Made by a program: the position numbers and the translations under genes. This document shows, in pieces, positions 7,841 to 15,887 of a stretch of 64,000 bases of DNA. The notes beneath the pieces were generated by a model. It saw only the letters and a list, made by a program, of their open reading frames with translations. It ran no database searches and was not told the origin of the DNA. The DNA comes from Nocardioides cavernae (GTDB lineage Bacteria > Actinomycetota > Actinomycetes > Propionibacteriales > Nocardioidaceae), in NCBI RefSeq assembly GCF_016907475.1, contig NZ_JAFBCA010000001.1, positions 3,534,001 to 3,598,000 on the forward strand. The letters run 5' to 3'. Each line of letters begins with the position of its first letter. Within the stretch, counting starts at the first letter, position 1.

Positions 7841-9616
7841 TCAGCGATCCGGGTCCTGGGCCGCAAGGCGTACGCCGGCGTTGGGAGCGCCGTAACCGTC
7901 GTAGCCGTCGACGCGCTGCACCACCTCGAAGAACACCTCACCGACCGTGGCGGTGTAGAAGTGCGTGAAGGTGCCCGCCCCGTCACGGTCGTGGAGGAGG
8001 CCGAGCTCGGCCATCTCCCGGACCTCGGCTCTCGAGAGGTCGAACCGGGCGACGAGGTCGTCGTAGTAGTTCTGCGGGATGGCCAGCGGCACCAGGCCGC
8101 GTTCGACCGCCCGTCTGGCAACGGCGGCGACGTCGTCGGTCGAGAACGCCACGTGCTGCGGGAAGCCCGAGGACGCGTCCCACACCAGCGGTGCGACGTT
8201 GAGGGCGAGCCGGCAGGCGCCGGAGGCCGACCGCACGACCTGGCTGCGAACGAGCCCGTGGGGGGAGGGCACTTCCTGGCTCACGTCCACTCGCAGCCCC
8301 AGGACGCTGCTGTAGAAGAGGACCGCCTCGTCGAAGCACTGCCACGGCTCGGCCAGGTTGACGTGGTCGATCCCGGTCAGGAGCGCGGCTCCAGACGTCC
8401 GGCCGCCCTCGAACTCCGGCGCCCACGTGGCCTCTCCCCCGGAGCCCGAGCCGAGGAAGACCTCCGTGCCGTCCGGTGCCCGGAAGGCCGGGAGCTCCTG
8501 CTCGGTGGCGAGCGTCCTGCGGTAGACGGTCGGTGCCTGGAGGGCGCGTGCGCGGGCGGCCGAGACGGCCGGGTCAGCCACCTGGAACCCGACGGCGGCG
8601 AGCGACGGCGTCCGGTCCCGGGCGTGCTGCTCGTTGCAGACGATCCGCGCGGGCCCGTCGGCCCACAGCCGTGCGTCCTTGCTCCGGTGTCGGCCCCGGA
8701 AGGTGAGGCCGAGCTGTCCGAGGAGGACGTCGACCTCGCCGGTGTCCTCCGCCCGCACCTCGACGAAGTCGAAGCCGGTCGGCTCGGCGACCGGAGGCAA
8801 CGGCCGGCTGCCGACCAGGTCCTCGAGCCAGGTGAGGGACCGGCGCGCCTGGCGCGCGGTCCGCCCGACCTCGGTCTGCCGGAACACGTCGTTGAATACC
8901 TCCAGCGACAGCGGTCCGTCGTACCCCGTGCGCAGCACGTGGGTGAGGAACGACCCGAGGTCGAAGGCTCCTTCCCCCGGGAACAGGCGGTGGTGGCGCG
9001 ACCACGACAGCACGTCCATGCTCAGCGCCGGAGCGTCCGCGAGCTGCAGGAAGAACACCTTGCCGCCCGGTATCTCCTCGATCGCGGCCGGGTCGTGGCC
9101 ACGGGACAGGATGTGGAAGCTGTCGAGGCAGACCCCGACGGCCTCGTGGTCGGCGAGCTCGACGATGCGCCACGCCCGACGGTAGTCGTCGACGTACCGG
9201 CCCCAGGCCAACGCCTCGAAGGCGATCCGCACACCGTGCTCGGCAGCCGCCTCCCCCATGCGTCGCAGCTGGTCGGCCGACACGGCGTCGTCGTCGATCG
9301 TCGCGGTCCCGACGTTGCTGCACACGAGCATCGTCTCGATGCCCAGTCGCTGCATCAGGACGAACTTCGCCCGGGCCCGCCGCAGCACCGTCTCGAACTC
9401 GTCCTCGGTGACGCCTTCTGCGTCCCGGAACGGCTGGTACAGGTCGAGCGAGATCCCCAACCGACCCGCCAGCGCCACGATCTCCTCAGGGCTCGCCGGT
9501 GAGGCGACCAGGTCGGGCTCGAAGATCTCGACCCCGTCGAAGCCGGCCTCGGCAGCGGCGTGGAGCTTGTCGGTCAGGGTGCCGCTGAGACAGACCGTCG
9601 CGATCGACGTGCGCAT
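7841..9616 (-). CDS. qsuB: 3-dehydroshikimate dehydratase, QsuB type (two-domain)
   Basis: 591 aa. Converts 3-dehydroshikimate to protocatechuate. The N-terminal sugar-phosphate-isomerase/AP-endonuclease TIM barrel (about 1-275) shows the metal-ligand segments FEALAWGRY, VCLDSFH, FLQLADAP and LEVFND. The C-terminal half (about 295-590) is a two-module VOC fold like 4-hydroxyphenylpyruvate dioxygenase, with ligands in GIDHVNL, PQHVAFSTDD and FFEVVQR. This fused arrangement is that of C. glutamicum QsuB. ATG at 9616 is preferred to the GTG at 9619 because GAGGAG lies 5 nt upstream of the ATG. It overlaps the preceding gene by 1 nt (TGATG) and is last in the operon; its product feeds the neighbouring pca genes. 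Confidence 0.9.
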   Translation of the reverse strand: MRTSIATVCLSGTLTDKLHAAAEAGFDGVEIFEPDLVASPASPEEIVALAGRLGISLDLYQPFRDAEGVTEDEFETVLRRARAKFVLMQRLGIETMLVCSNVGTATIDDDAVSADQLRRMGEAAAEHGVRIAFEALAWGRYVDDYRRAWRIVELADHEAVGVCLDSFHILSRGHDPAAIEEIPGGKVFFLQLADAPALSMDVLSWSRHHRLFPGEGAFDLGSFLTHVLRTGYDGPLSLEVFNDVFRQTEVGRTARQARRSLTWLEDLVGSRPLPPVAEPTGFDFVEVRAEDTGEVDVLLGQLGLTFRGRHRSKDARLWADGPARIVCNEQHARDRTPSLAAVGFQVADPAVSAARARALQAPTVYRRTLATEQELPAFRAPDGTEVFLGSGSGGEATWAPEFEGGRTSGAALLTGIDHVNLAEPWQCFDEAVLFYSSVLGLRVDVSQEVPSPHGLVRSQVVRSASGACRLALNVAPLVWDASSGFPQHVAFSTDDVAAVARRAVERGLVPLAIPQNYYDDLVARFDLSRAEVREMAELGLLHDRDGAGTFTHFYTATVGEVFFEVVQRVDGYDGYGAPNAGVRLAAQDPDR

Positions 9617-10605
9617 CACGGCTCCTCAGGGGTCGAGGGGGTGAGCAGCCGCGCCGGGTTGAGCACCATCAGCTGGTGGATCTGCTCGTCGGTCGCGCCT
9701 CCGTCATGCAGCCGGGGAAGGATCCGCCGGGAGATGTTCTCGAGGTTCCAGTGCGGCACGTTCGCCACGCGCCACGACGGGGGCGTGACGCGGCTGAAGT
9801 ACGCCGCGTCGTGGGAGAGGACCATGCGGTCGGCGTACCCCTCCCGCAGCAGCGCGAGGACGGTCGCCACGCGTACGTCGTCGGGGAGCACGTGCTCCAT
9901 CCCGAAGCGGTCCATCCCGGTGCTCGCGCCGGCGTCCATCAGCTCGCGCAGGTAGTCCAGGTCCTCGCTGTCGCCGCAGTGCCCGATGACCAGCCGCTCG
10001 GGTGCGACGCCGTGCTCCCGGAAGAAGGCGAGCTGCTCGAGCCCGTTGCGCGACGGCGCGTGGGTGTGGGTCGTGATCGGGACGCCGGTGCGCCGCTGCG
10101 CGGTTGCTGCCGCCTCCATCACCCGGCGTACGTCGGGGGTGATGCCCGAGCGGTCGGTGACCACCTTGAGCATGCCGGCCCGTACACCGGTGCCCGCGAT
10201 CCCCACCTGGATGTCGCGCAGGAACAGCTCGAGCAGCGGGTCCGGTCCCCCGACCAGGCGGCCCGGCCCGTGCGTCGAGAAGTACGCCGGCAGGACGTCG
10301 GCCGCGTAGTAGCCGGTCGAGGCGACCAGGTGCACGCGGACCCGATCGGCCACCTTCGCAACGCGGGCGACGTCGCGACCGATGCCCAGGACGGTCAGGT
10401 CGACGACGGTGCGGACCCCGAGGTCCCACAGCCGCTCCAGCCCCTGGACCGCCGTCTCGATCGCGACGTCCTCGTCCCACTCGGGGTGGGGGAAGTCCAC
10501 ATCCAGCTCGGGATGGCCCACGAACACGTGCTCGTGGATGAGCGTCGTGCCGAGGTCGTCGGTCGACACCGGCCCCCGGAAGGTCTCCACCGTCCGCTCG
10601 GTCAC
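9616..10605 (-). CDS. Phosphotriesterase-family (PHP/PTE) hydrolase in the shikimate operon
   Basis: 329 aa amidohydrolase-superfamily protein. The binuclear metal site is complete: IHEHV (His24, His26), a candidate bridging Lys in GMLKVVTDR, His in ITTHTHA, His in VIGHCGD, and Asp in VLSHDAAY. PTE-family members in catabolic operons are usually lactonases or ester hydrolases rather than true phosphotriesterases. Its place between dctP and qsuB suggests it opens a lactone or ester of quinate/shikimate before oxidation, but the substrate is not known. Start is GTG at 10605 with AGGA just upstream; the open frame runs further into dctP sequence, which I reject because dctP ends at 10625. Confidence 0.82.
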   Translation of the reverse strand: MTERTVETFRGPVSTDDLGTTLIHEHVFVGHPELDVDFPHPEWDEDVAIETAVQGLERLWDLGVRTVVDLTVLGIGRDVARVAKVADRVRVHLVASTGYYAADVLPAYFSTHGPGRLVGGPDPLLELFLRDIQVGIAGTGVRAGMLKVVTDRSGITPDVRRVMEAAATAQRRTGVPITTHTHAPSRNGLEQLAFFREHGVAPERLVIGHCGDSEDLDYLRELMDAGASTGMDRFGMEHVLPDDVRVATVLALLREGYADRMVLSHDAAYFSRVTPPSWRVANVPHWNLENISRRILPRLHDGGATDEQIHQLMVLNPARLLTPSTPEEP

Positions 10606-10624
10606 CGTCCTGTCACGCCTGTCG

Positions 10625-11659
10625 TCACTCGGCCTCGCCGCGAATGCCTTCGTAGACCGCGAGCTGCTCCTCGTCGAAGTTGTCACGCAGGTAGTCGTCG
10701 GCCTGGCTGCGGAAGGCCTCGACGTCGACGTCGTCGACGACCTCCATGTCGCCGCTCTCCTCCCACTCCGCGATCGTGGCCTCCTCGTCCTCGGCCACAC
10801 ACTCCGGGACCTTCTCCTCCGCCGTCTCCACCGCAGCCGCGAGGGCATCCTGCTGCTCGGAGCTGAGGCCCGACCACGAGTCGCCCCCGATGATCACCAG
10901 GTTGGAGTTCGCCTGGTGGTCCGACATCGAGATGTAGTCCTGGACGTCCTGGAGGCTGCTGGCAGCGATGTTGGTGATCGGGTTCTCCTGCCCGTCGACC
11001 GTGCCCTGCTGGAGGGCGAGGAACAGCTCCTCGTAGGCCACCTCGGTCGCGTCGGCGCCCAGCGCCTTGGCGTTCATGAGGAACTGCGGGGAGTTGGGGA
11101 AGCGCATCCGCAGGCCGTCGAGGTCACCGGGCTCGCGGATGGGCTCGTTGGCGGTGAACTCACGCATGCCGGCAGACCAGGCGCCCAGGGTGTGCACGCC
11201 GGTCTCGTCCTCGAATCCCTGCAGCAGCTCGCCGGCGGCGTCGCCGTCGAAGTAGCGAGCGAGGTGGTCGCTGTCGTCGAAGGCGTACGCCGCGTCCAGC
11301 ACGGACACCTGCTCGTAGACCGCGCCCAGTGCGGATGCGCCCTGGATGTCCATGTCGATGTCGCCGGAGACGACCGACGCGATCCGGTCGGCGTCCGCTC
11401 CGAGCTGGCTCGAGGAGAAGACCTCGATCGACATCCCGACGTCGGCCTTCTCGACCTCGTCTGCGATGACCTGCGCCCCGCAGCGGTGCTGCGGCTGGTC
11501 CTCGGTGTAGCTGTGGGCGAGCTGCAGAGTGACGTCCCCGCCGGACTCCCCGGCTCCGCCGCCTTCGTCGTCGCCACCGCAGGCGGCGAGGAACATCGGT
11601 AGCGCGACGACGCAGGCTGCGAGGGCCGCGCTCCTTCCCTTCGTTCGAGGTGCCATCAT
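10625..11659 (-). CDS. dctP: TRAP transporter substrate-binding lipoprotein
   Basis: 344 aa. Signal peptide with lipobox LAAC at about residue 27, then a Gly/Glu linker and a DctP fold. The segment DGLRMRFPNSPQFL contains the Arg that in DctP proteins binds the substrate carboxylate, followed by ALGADATEVAYEELFLALQQ, typical of the family. It delivers an organic acid to the DctQM permease encoded upstream; shikimate or quinate is the likely substrate from context. Two consecutive ATGs (11659, 11656) follow AAGGAA; the second has better spacing. Overlaps the dehydrogenase stop, so it is coupled to it. Lipid anchoring is expected for a Gram-positive cell. Confidence 0.9.
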   Translation of the reverse strand: MMAPRTKGRSAALAACVVALPMFLAACGGDDEGGGAGESGGDVTLQLAHSYTEDQPQHRCGAQVIADEVEKADVGMSIEVFSSSQLGADADRIASVVSGDIDMDIQGASALGAVYEQVSVLDAAYAFDDSDHLARYFDGDAAGELLQGFEDETGVHTLGAWSAGMREFTANEPIREPGDLDGLRMRFPNSPQFLMNAKALGADATEVAYEELFLALQQGTVDGQENPITNIAASSLQDVQDYISMSDHQANSNLVIIGGDSWSGLSSEQQDALAAAVETAEEKVPECVAEDEEATIAEWEESGDMEVVDDVDVEAFRSQADDYLRDNFDEEQLAVYEGIRGEAE

Positions 11660-12567
11660 CGATTCCTTTTCTCAGTGGTGTTCCGAGAGCGGCTCGTCTC
11701 GGTCGCGACGAGCTCGTCGAAGTCGCGCAGCATCGCGGCGCGGTCGGCGGGCCGGCCGGTGATCAGCTCGAAGGCGTCGGCGGCCTGGTGCACGGCCATC
11801 CCCGCGCCCGTCAGGACGGTGCACCCGGCCGCCGCGGCGGCGTCCAGGAGAGTCGTGTGGAGCGGGCGGTAGACGATGTCGGCCACCCACAGCGACGGTC
11901 GGAGCACCTCGGCCGGGACCGGCGACCCGGGGTGGGCGGCCATGCCCATGGGGCTGGCGTTGACCAGACCCGTGGCCATGCCGACAGCCGCCCGCAGCCA
12001 GCCCGCGGTCGGCTGCACGATCTCGATGTCGGTCGAGCGGTCGTCCAGTGAGGCCGCGAGCTGGTCAGCACGCTCGTGGTCGAGGTCCACGACGAGGAGC
12101 CGGCGTACGCCCAGGTCGACGAGCGCGTGTGCCACCGCCGTGCCGGCCCCGCCGGCGCCGAGCAGGACCACGCGGTCGCGGTCGACGTCCGGCAGCCCGT
12201 CGGTGAAGGACCTCTTGAAGCCGGTGACGTCGGTGTTGTGCCCCGTCGTCCGCCCGTCGCGGATGACGATCGTGTTGAGCGCGCCGATCGCCCGGACCGC
12301 GGGAGCCGTCTCGTCGACGAGCGGCACCATCGCCTGCTTCACCGGGTGGGTGATGTTGAGACCGTCGTAGCCCAGCTCGATCGCGGCGCCGAGGAGGTGC
12401 TCGAGGTGGGCGGCGTCCACCGCTCCGCCGGCCTGCTCGATGACCTTGTAGACGTAGCGCAGGCCCTGGCGCTCGGCCTCCCGCTCGTGCATCTCGGGCG
12501 TCAGCGACGGTCCGACGCCCTGCCCGATGAGGCCGGCGAGCCACGAACGCCGGTCCGGCGCGCTCAC
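11656..12567 (-). CDS. qsuD: Shikimate/quinate dehydrogenase (AroE family, catabolic QsuD type)
   Basis: 303 aa. N-terminal substrate domain with GPSLTPEMHEREA and the catalytic Lys motif NITHPVKQAM (about residue 75), NTDVTGF, then a Rossmann domain with GAGGAGTAVAHAL and VNASPMGM. The SLTP...MHE...QG spacing resembles the NAD-dependent quinate/shikimate dehydrogenase of C. glutamicum more than biosynthetic AroE. It would oxidise shikimate to 3-dehydroshikimate (or quinate to 3-dehydroquinate). Start GTG at 12567 overlaps the dctM stop (GTGA). No 3-dehydroquinate dehydratase is in this operon, so quinate use would need an aroQ/aroD gene from elsewhere. Confidence 0.86.
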   Translation of the reverse strand: MSAPDRRSWLAGLIGQGVGPSLTPEMHEREAERQGLRYVYKVIEQAGGAVDAAHLEHLLGAAIELGYDGLNITHPVKQAMVPLVDETAPAVRAIGALNTIVIRDGRTTGHNTDVTGFKRSFTDGLPDVDRDRVVLLGAGGAGTAVAHALVDLGVRRLLVVDLDHERADQLAASLDDRSTDIEIVQPTAGWLRAAVGMATGLVNASPMGMAAHPGSPVPAEVLRPSLWVADIVYRPLHTTLLDAAAAAGCTVLTGAGMAVHQAADAFELITGRPADRAAMLRDFDELVATETSRSRNTTEKRNR

Positions 12568-13838
12568 AGGCCCAGCCTCTCGGGCAGGTAGAGGATCACG
12601 TCGGGCCAGAAGATGATCCCGAAGCAGAGGAGCGTCAGCGGCACGAGGAAGGGCAGCGAGCCCCAGAAGACCTCCGCCATCCTGGCCTTGGTGATGGCCT
12701 GCAGGACGAAGATGACCGTGCCCACCGGCGGCGTCAGCAGCCCGATCATCTGCGACAGGATCATCAGCACGCCGAGCGCGATCGGGTCCACGTCGTACTG
12801 CGCCGCGATCGGCAGCAGGATGGGGACGGTCAGCGTGAGCACGGCGATCGCGTCGAGGGCCGTGCCCAGCACCATCGACAACGCGAAGACCAGGAGGAGG
12901 AACACGGTGGCGTCGCTCGTCAGTCCGAGCATCCACTGGGAGATCTCCTGGGGCACCCGTTCGCGGGCGAGGACGTAGCCGAGCAGGTTGGCCGACGCGA
13001 CGATCAGCATGATGCTGCCGGTGGTGAGTGCGGCCTCGATGAACACCTTCGGCAGGTCACGCAGGTGCAGGGTGCGGAGGCCGAATCCGAGCAGGAGCAT
13101 GTAGAGGGCGCCGACGGCCGCCGCTTCGGTAGGCGTGACGAAACCGCCGAGGATCCCGCCGAGGATGATCACCGGCGCACCGAGCGGCGCGATCACACGA
13201 CGGCCGGTGACCGCCACCCGGCTCCAGCTGAACTCCGTCCTCGGCAGGTCGGGCATCCGCCGCACCCACAGGAACACCACGACGCACAGGCCGATGGCCA
13301 TCAGGAAGGCCGGCACCACCGAGGCCGCGAAGAGCGCCCCGGTCGAGATTCCCGCCAGGCCGGCGTAGATGACTGCCGGGATGCTCGGCGGCATCACCGG
13401 GGCGATCAGGGAGGACGATCCGACGACCCCGAGTGCGAACGGACGCGAGTAGCCGGCGCGCAGCATGGCCGGGATCTCGACCTTGCCGAGCGCGGCCGCG
13501 TCCGCCACCGCGGAGCCGCTCATCCACGAGAAGCCGAGGCTGACACCGACGCTGACGTAGCCGAGGCTGCCGCGCACCCGGCCGAGCAGCGCGAGCGCGA
13601 AGTCGAAGAGCCGGTCGGCGATACCCGCCTTGTTGGCGATCGAGCCGAGCAGGATGAAGAGCGGCACCGCGAGCAGCGGGAAGCTCGCCGTCGAGTTGGA
13701 CACCAGCCGCAGGGCCAGGCCCACGGACTGGTCGCTCGTCATCATGTAGAGGAAGCAGGGACCGAAGAACGCGAACGCGACCGGGACGCGGATCACCAGC
13801 AGCGCGGCGATCAGGAGGCAGAGGACGAGGACGCTCAT
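12564..13838 (-). CDS. dctM: TRAP transporter large permease subunit
   Basis: 424 aa, very hydrophobic, about 12 membrane segments as expected for DctM. Family landmarks include FPLLAVPLFILLGSIANKAG, MSGSAVADAAALGK, PPSIPAVIYAG and FVTPTEAAAVGALY. It forms the ion-coupled transport channel with DctQ and takes substrate from DctP. ATG at 13838 overlaps the dctQ stop (ATGA), and its own stop overlaps the dehydrogenase start, so transporter and enzyme genes are interleaved in one operon. Confidence 0.93.
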   Translation of the reverse strand: MSVLVLCLLIAALLVIRVPVAFAFFGPCFLYMMTSDQSVGLALRLVSNSTASFPLLAVPLFILLGSIANKAGIADRLFDFALALLGRVRGSLGYVSVGVSLGFSWMSGSAVADAAALGKVEIPAMLRAGYSRPFALGVVGSSSLIAPVMPPSIPAVIYAGLAGISTGALFAASVVPAFLMAIGLCVVVFLWVRRMPDLPRTEFSWSRVAVTGRRVIAPLGAPVIILGGILGGFVTPTEAAAVGALYMLLLGFGLRTLHLRDLPKVFIEAALTTGSIMLIVASANLLGYVLARERVPQEISQWMLGLTSDATVFLLLVFALSMVLGTALDAIAVLTLTVPILLPIAAQYDVDPIALGVLMILSQMIGLLTPPVGTVIFVLQAITKARMAEVFWGSLPFLVPLTLLCFGIIFWPDVILYLPERLGL

Positions 13839-14362
13839 GCTGTGGGCATCTCGTGGGTCGCCAGGTCGTCGTACGTCGGTTCGGGAACGCCGTGCACGGC
13901 GTAGTCCACGGCCGCGATCAGCGAGCGGACCACCACGCTGACGAAGCCGATCATCGAGATGCCGTAGAGCCAGGACATCGGCATCCGCATCGCCGGCGAC
14001 TTGAGCATGTCCTGGGTCTGCCAGAGCTCCCACGCCTCGGCGCACAGGGCGACACCGATCAGCGCGACGATGAGGCAGGAGACGACGCGGACGACCCGCC
14101 GCACGAGATCGCCCGGGACGAGGTCGATCATCTCGATGGCGATGTGGGAGTCGTTGGTGACCAGGACGCCGGCGAGGACGAAGGTGAGCCAGACGAGGCA
14201 GAACCTGGCGAGCTCCCCGCTCCACGGCCACCCGTCGATCGGGAGGTAGCGCTGCGCCGCCTGCACCAGCACCAGGGCGAAGATCAGCACCAGCGCGGCG
14301 ACACCGATCGTCAGCTCCACGGCGGTCAGCACCCGTGCCACCCGCGTCAGCCAGGCGGGCAT
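13835..14362 (-). CDS. dctQ: TRAP transporter small permease subunit
   Basis: About 175 aa with four predicted membrane segments (around residues 15-37, 55-75, 90-110, 132-152) and the DctQ-typical QRYLPIDGWPWSGELARF segment. First gene of the transport/shikimate operon. The start is uncertain: ATG at 14362 has GAGG about 10 nt upstream; a GTG at 14401 in the same frame would place the operator immediately upstream; the frame is open to 14449. Confidence 0.88.
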   Translation of the reverse strand: MPAWLTRVARVLTAVELTIGVAALVLIFALVLVQAAQRYLPIDGWPWSGELARFCLVWLTFVLAGVLVTNDSHIAIEMIDLVPGDLVRRVVRVVSCLIVALIGVALCAEAWELWQTQDMLKSPAMRMPMSWLYGISMIGFVSVVVRSLIAAVDYAVHGVPEPTYDDLATHEMPTA

Positions 14363-14422
14363 GCGCCGGCCGCCTCGGCCGTTGTCGGTGATGGTCGTCA
14401 CATCGGCGAAGTTACGGAGTCC

Positions 14423-14458
14423 GGCAATTAGGCGGCAAGGGGTTGCCATCCTGTTGCC
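14423..14458. promoter_or_regulatory. Nested dyad operator between dctQ and lacI-type gene
   Basis: GGCAA occurs at 14423-14427 and 14434-14438, and TTGCC at 14443-14447 and 14454-14458. The four half-sites are perfectly symmetric about 14440/14441: an inner palindrome with a 4-nt spacer inside an outer one, with repeats spaced 11 bp, close to one helical turn. It lies between the divergent transporter operon and the LacI-family gene, so it is the probable LacI binding site. Regulation by shikimate or quinate is inferred. Confidence 0.7.
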
Positions 14459-14478
14459 AGGTGCGTTGTCCTGTCCTC

Positions 14479-15459
14479 GTGGCCCGACCCACCATCTACG
14501 ACGTCGCGAGCGCTGCGGGCGTCGCCACCTCGACCGTCTCGCGCGCCTTCACCAACCCAGGGAGGGTCTCGGCGGCGACCCGCGAACGGGTGCTGGCCAG
14601 CGCGGCCGAGCTCGGCTACCGGCCCAACCCTCATGCGCGGGCACTGCTGTCAGGCCGGCACCACACCGTGGCCATGGTGGTCTCGGACATCACCAACCCG
14701 CACTACTTCGAGCTGATCCGGGGCGCCGAGATGCGGGCTCGCATGTCGGAGTACACGCTCCTTCTCGTGAACGCGGAGGAGTCGCCGCGGATGGAGTGGG
14801 AGCAGATCCAGCGACTCGCGCCGGCTGTCGACGGATTCCTCCTCGCAGCGAGCCGACTGCCCGACGAGAACCTGAGGCAGATCGCGGACCAGCGTCCCGT
14901 GGTCCTCATGAGCCGAGAGGTGCCCGGGCTCGCCAGCGTCGTGCTGGACCACGTCGAGGGGTGTCGGCAGATCGTCGCCCACCTCACCTCGCTGGGCCAC
15001 CGCGAGCTCGTCTACCTCGCCGGACCGCGCAACTCCTGGATGGCTGCCACCCGCTGGGCCGCCCTGAAGGAGGCAGCCGAGCAGGCCGGGACCACCGCTC
15101 GCCGGATCGGGCCGTTCACCCCGAAGGTCAGCCAGGGCGGGGCAGCTGCGGACGGCGCCCTGAACGACGGCGCGTCGGCGATCGTCGCCCACAACGACCT
15201 GCTCGCGATCGGCGTCATCCAGCGCCTCACCCAACGGGGCCTACGAGTGCCGGCCGACGTCAGCGTCGTCGGGTTCGACAACATCTTCGCCGCCGACGTG
15301 TGCACCCCCGGACTCACCACGCTCGGCGGGGCCCACGCGGACCTCGGGCGGGTCGCCGTCGAGCTGCTGCTCACCGCCGACACCCGGGCGAACGACGACC
15401 AACCGTCCGTCGTCCTGCCCACGGAGCTCGTGCTGCGCGGGTCCACCGGGGCCGCGTAG
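14479..15459 (+). CDS. LacI-family transcriptional regulator of the shikimate operon
   Basis: 326 aa. N-terminal LacI HTH with TIYDVASAAGVATSTVSRAF and the hinge segment ELGYRPNPHARAL, then a periplasmic-binding-protein-like sensor domain (about 60-325; GHRELVYLAGP, VSVVGFDNI). GTG at 14479 places VARPTIYDVA at the N-terminus as in the family; the frame is open upstream to a TTG at 14443, inside the operator. No clear Shine-Dalgarno sequence is seen. Divergent from dctQMP-qsuD-qsuB and most likely their regulator; LacI family control of a shikimate operon is less usual than LysR or IclR. Confidence 0.88.
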   Translation: MARPTIYDVASAAGVATSTVSRAFTNPGRVSAATRERVLASAAELGYRPNPHARALLSGRHHTVAMVVSDITNPHYFELIRGAEMRARMSEYTLLLVNAEESPRMEWEQIQRLAPAVDGFLLAASRLPDENLRQIADQRPVVLMSREVPGLASVVLDHVEGCRQIVAHLTSLGHRELVYLAGPRNSWMAATRWAALKEAAEQAGTTARRIGPFTPKVSQGGAAADGALNDGASAIVAHNDLLAIGVIQRLTQRGLRVPADVSVVGFDNIFAADVCTPGLTTLGGAHADLGRVAVELLLTADTRANDDQPSVVLPTELVLRGSTGAA

Positions 15460-15481
15460 GCAGTGCCAGCGTTGCCGGACC

Positions 15482-15859
15482 TCAGACCTCGTCGTCGACG
15501 TCCGCGAACACCTCGCGGGCGATCCGGAATGCGGTGTTCGCGTCCGGGACGCCGCAGTAGACCGCGCTCTGCAGCAGGGTCTCGCCGATCTCCTCCACCG
15601 TCACCCCGTTGCGGCGTGCGGCGCGCAGGTGCATCGCCAGCTCCTCGTGGTGGCCCCGGGCGACGAGCGCGGTGATCGTGATCAGCGAGCGGGTACGCCG
15701 GTCGAGGCCCGGACGCGTCCACACCGTGCCCCAGGCGTACTCCGTGATCATGGTCTGGAAGTCGCGGTCCAGGTCGGTGATCCGGTCGGTCGCGCGATCG
15801 ACGTGCTCGTCGCCGAGCACCTCGCGGCGCACGGCCATGCCGTCGTCGTACTTCGTCAT
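15482..15859 (-). CDS. pcaC: 4-carboxymuconolactone decarboxylase
   Basis: 125 aa, AhpD-like all-helical fold. Decarboxylates 4-carboxymuconolactone to 3-oxoadipate enol-lactone. Motifs: FQTMITEYAWGTVWTRPGLD, SLITITALVARGHHEELAMH (with the conserved Arg-Gly-His), and LLQSAVYCGVPDANTAF. GGAGG precedes the ATG at 15859. This is a stand-alone PcaC, not the PcaL fusion with PcaD found in many actinomycetes; the separate pcaD is about 34 kb away. Last gene of pobA-pcaHGBC. Confidence 0.93.
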   Translation of the reverse strand: MTKYDDGMAVRREVLGDEHVDRATDRITDLDRDFQTMITEYAWGTVWTRPGLDRRTRSLITITALVARGHHEELAMHLRAARRNGVTVEEIGETLLQSAVYCGVPDANTAFRIAREVFADVDDEV

Positions 15860-15887
15860 GCCACCTCCAGGTGGGGTCGAACGTGGG

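Noticed and set aside
10606-10848. N-terminal extension of the PTE-like gene into dctP
   Set aside because: It is a shifted-frame reading of the dctP 3' end, Arg/Ser-rich, and dctP is clearly coding there.
12568-12936. N-terminal extension of the shikimate dehydrogenase
   Set aside because: It overlaps the DctM C-terminus in another frame; the GTG at 12567 gives a typical AroE start and a GTGA overlap.
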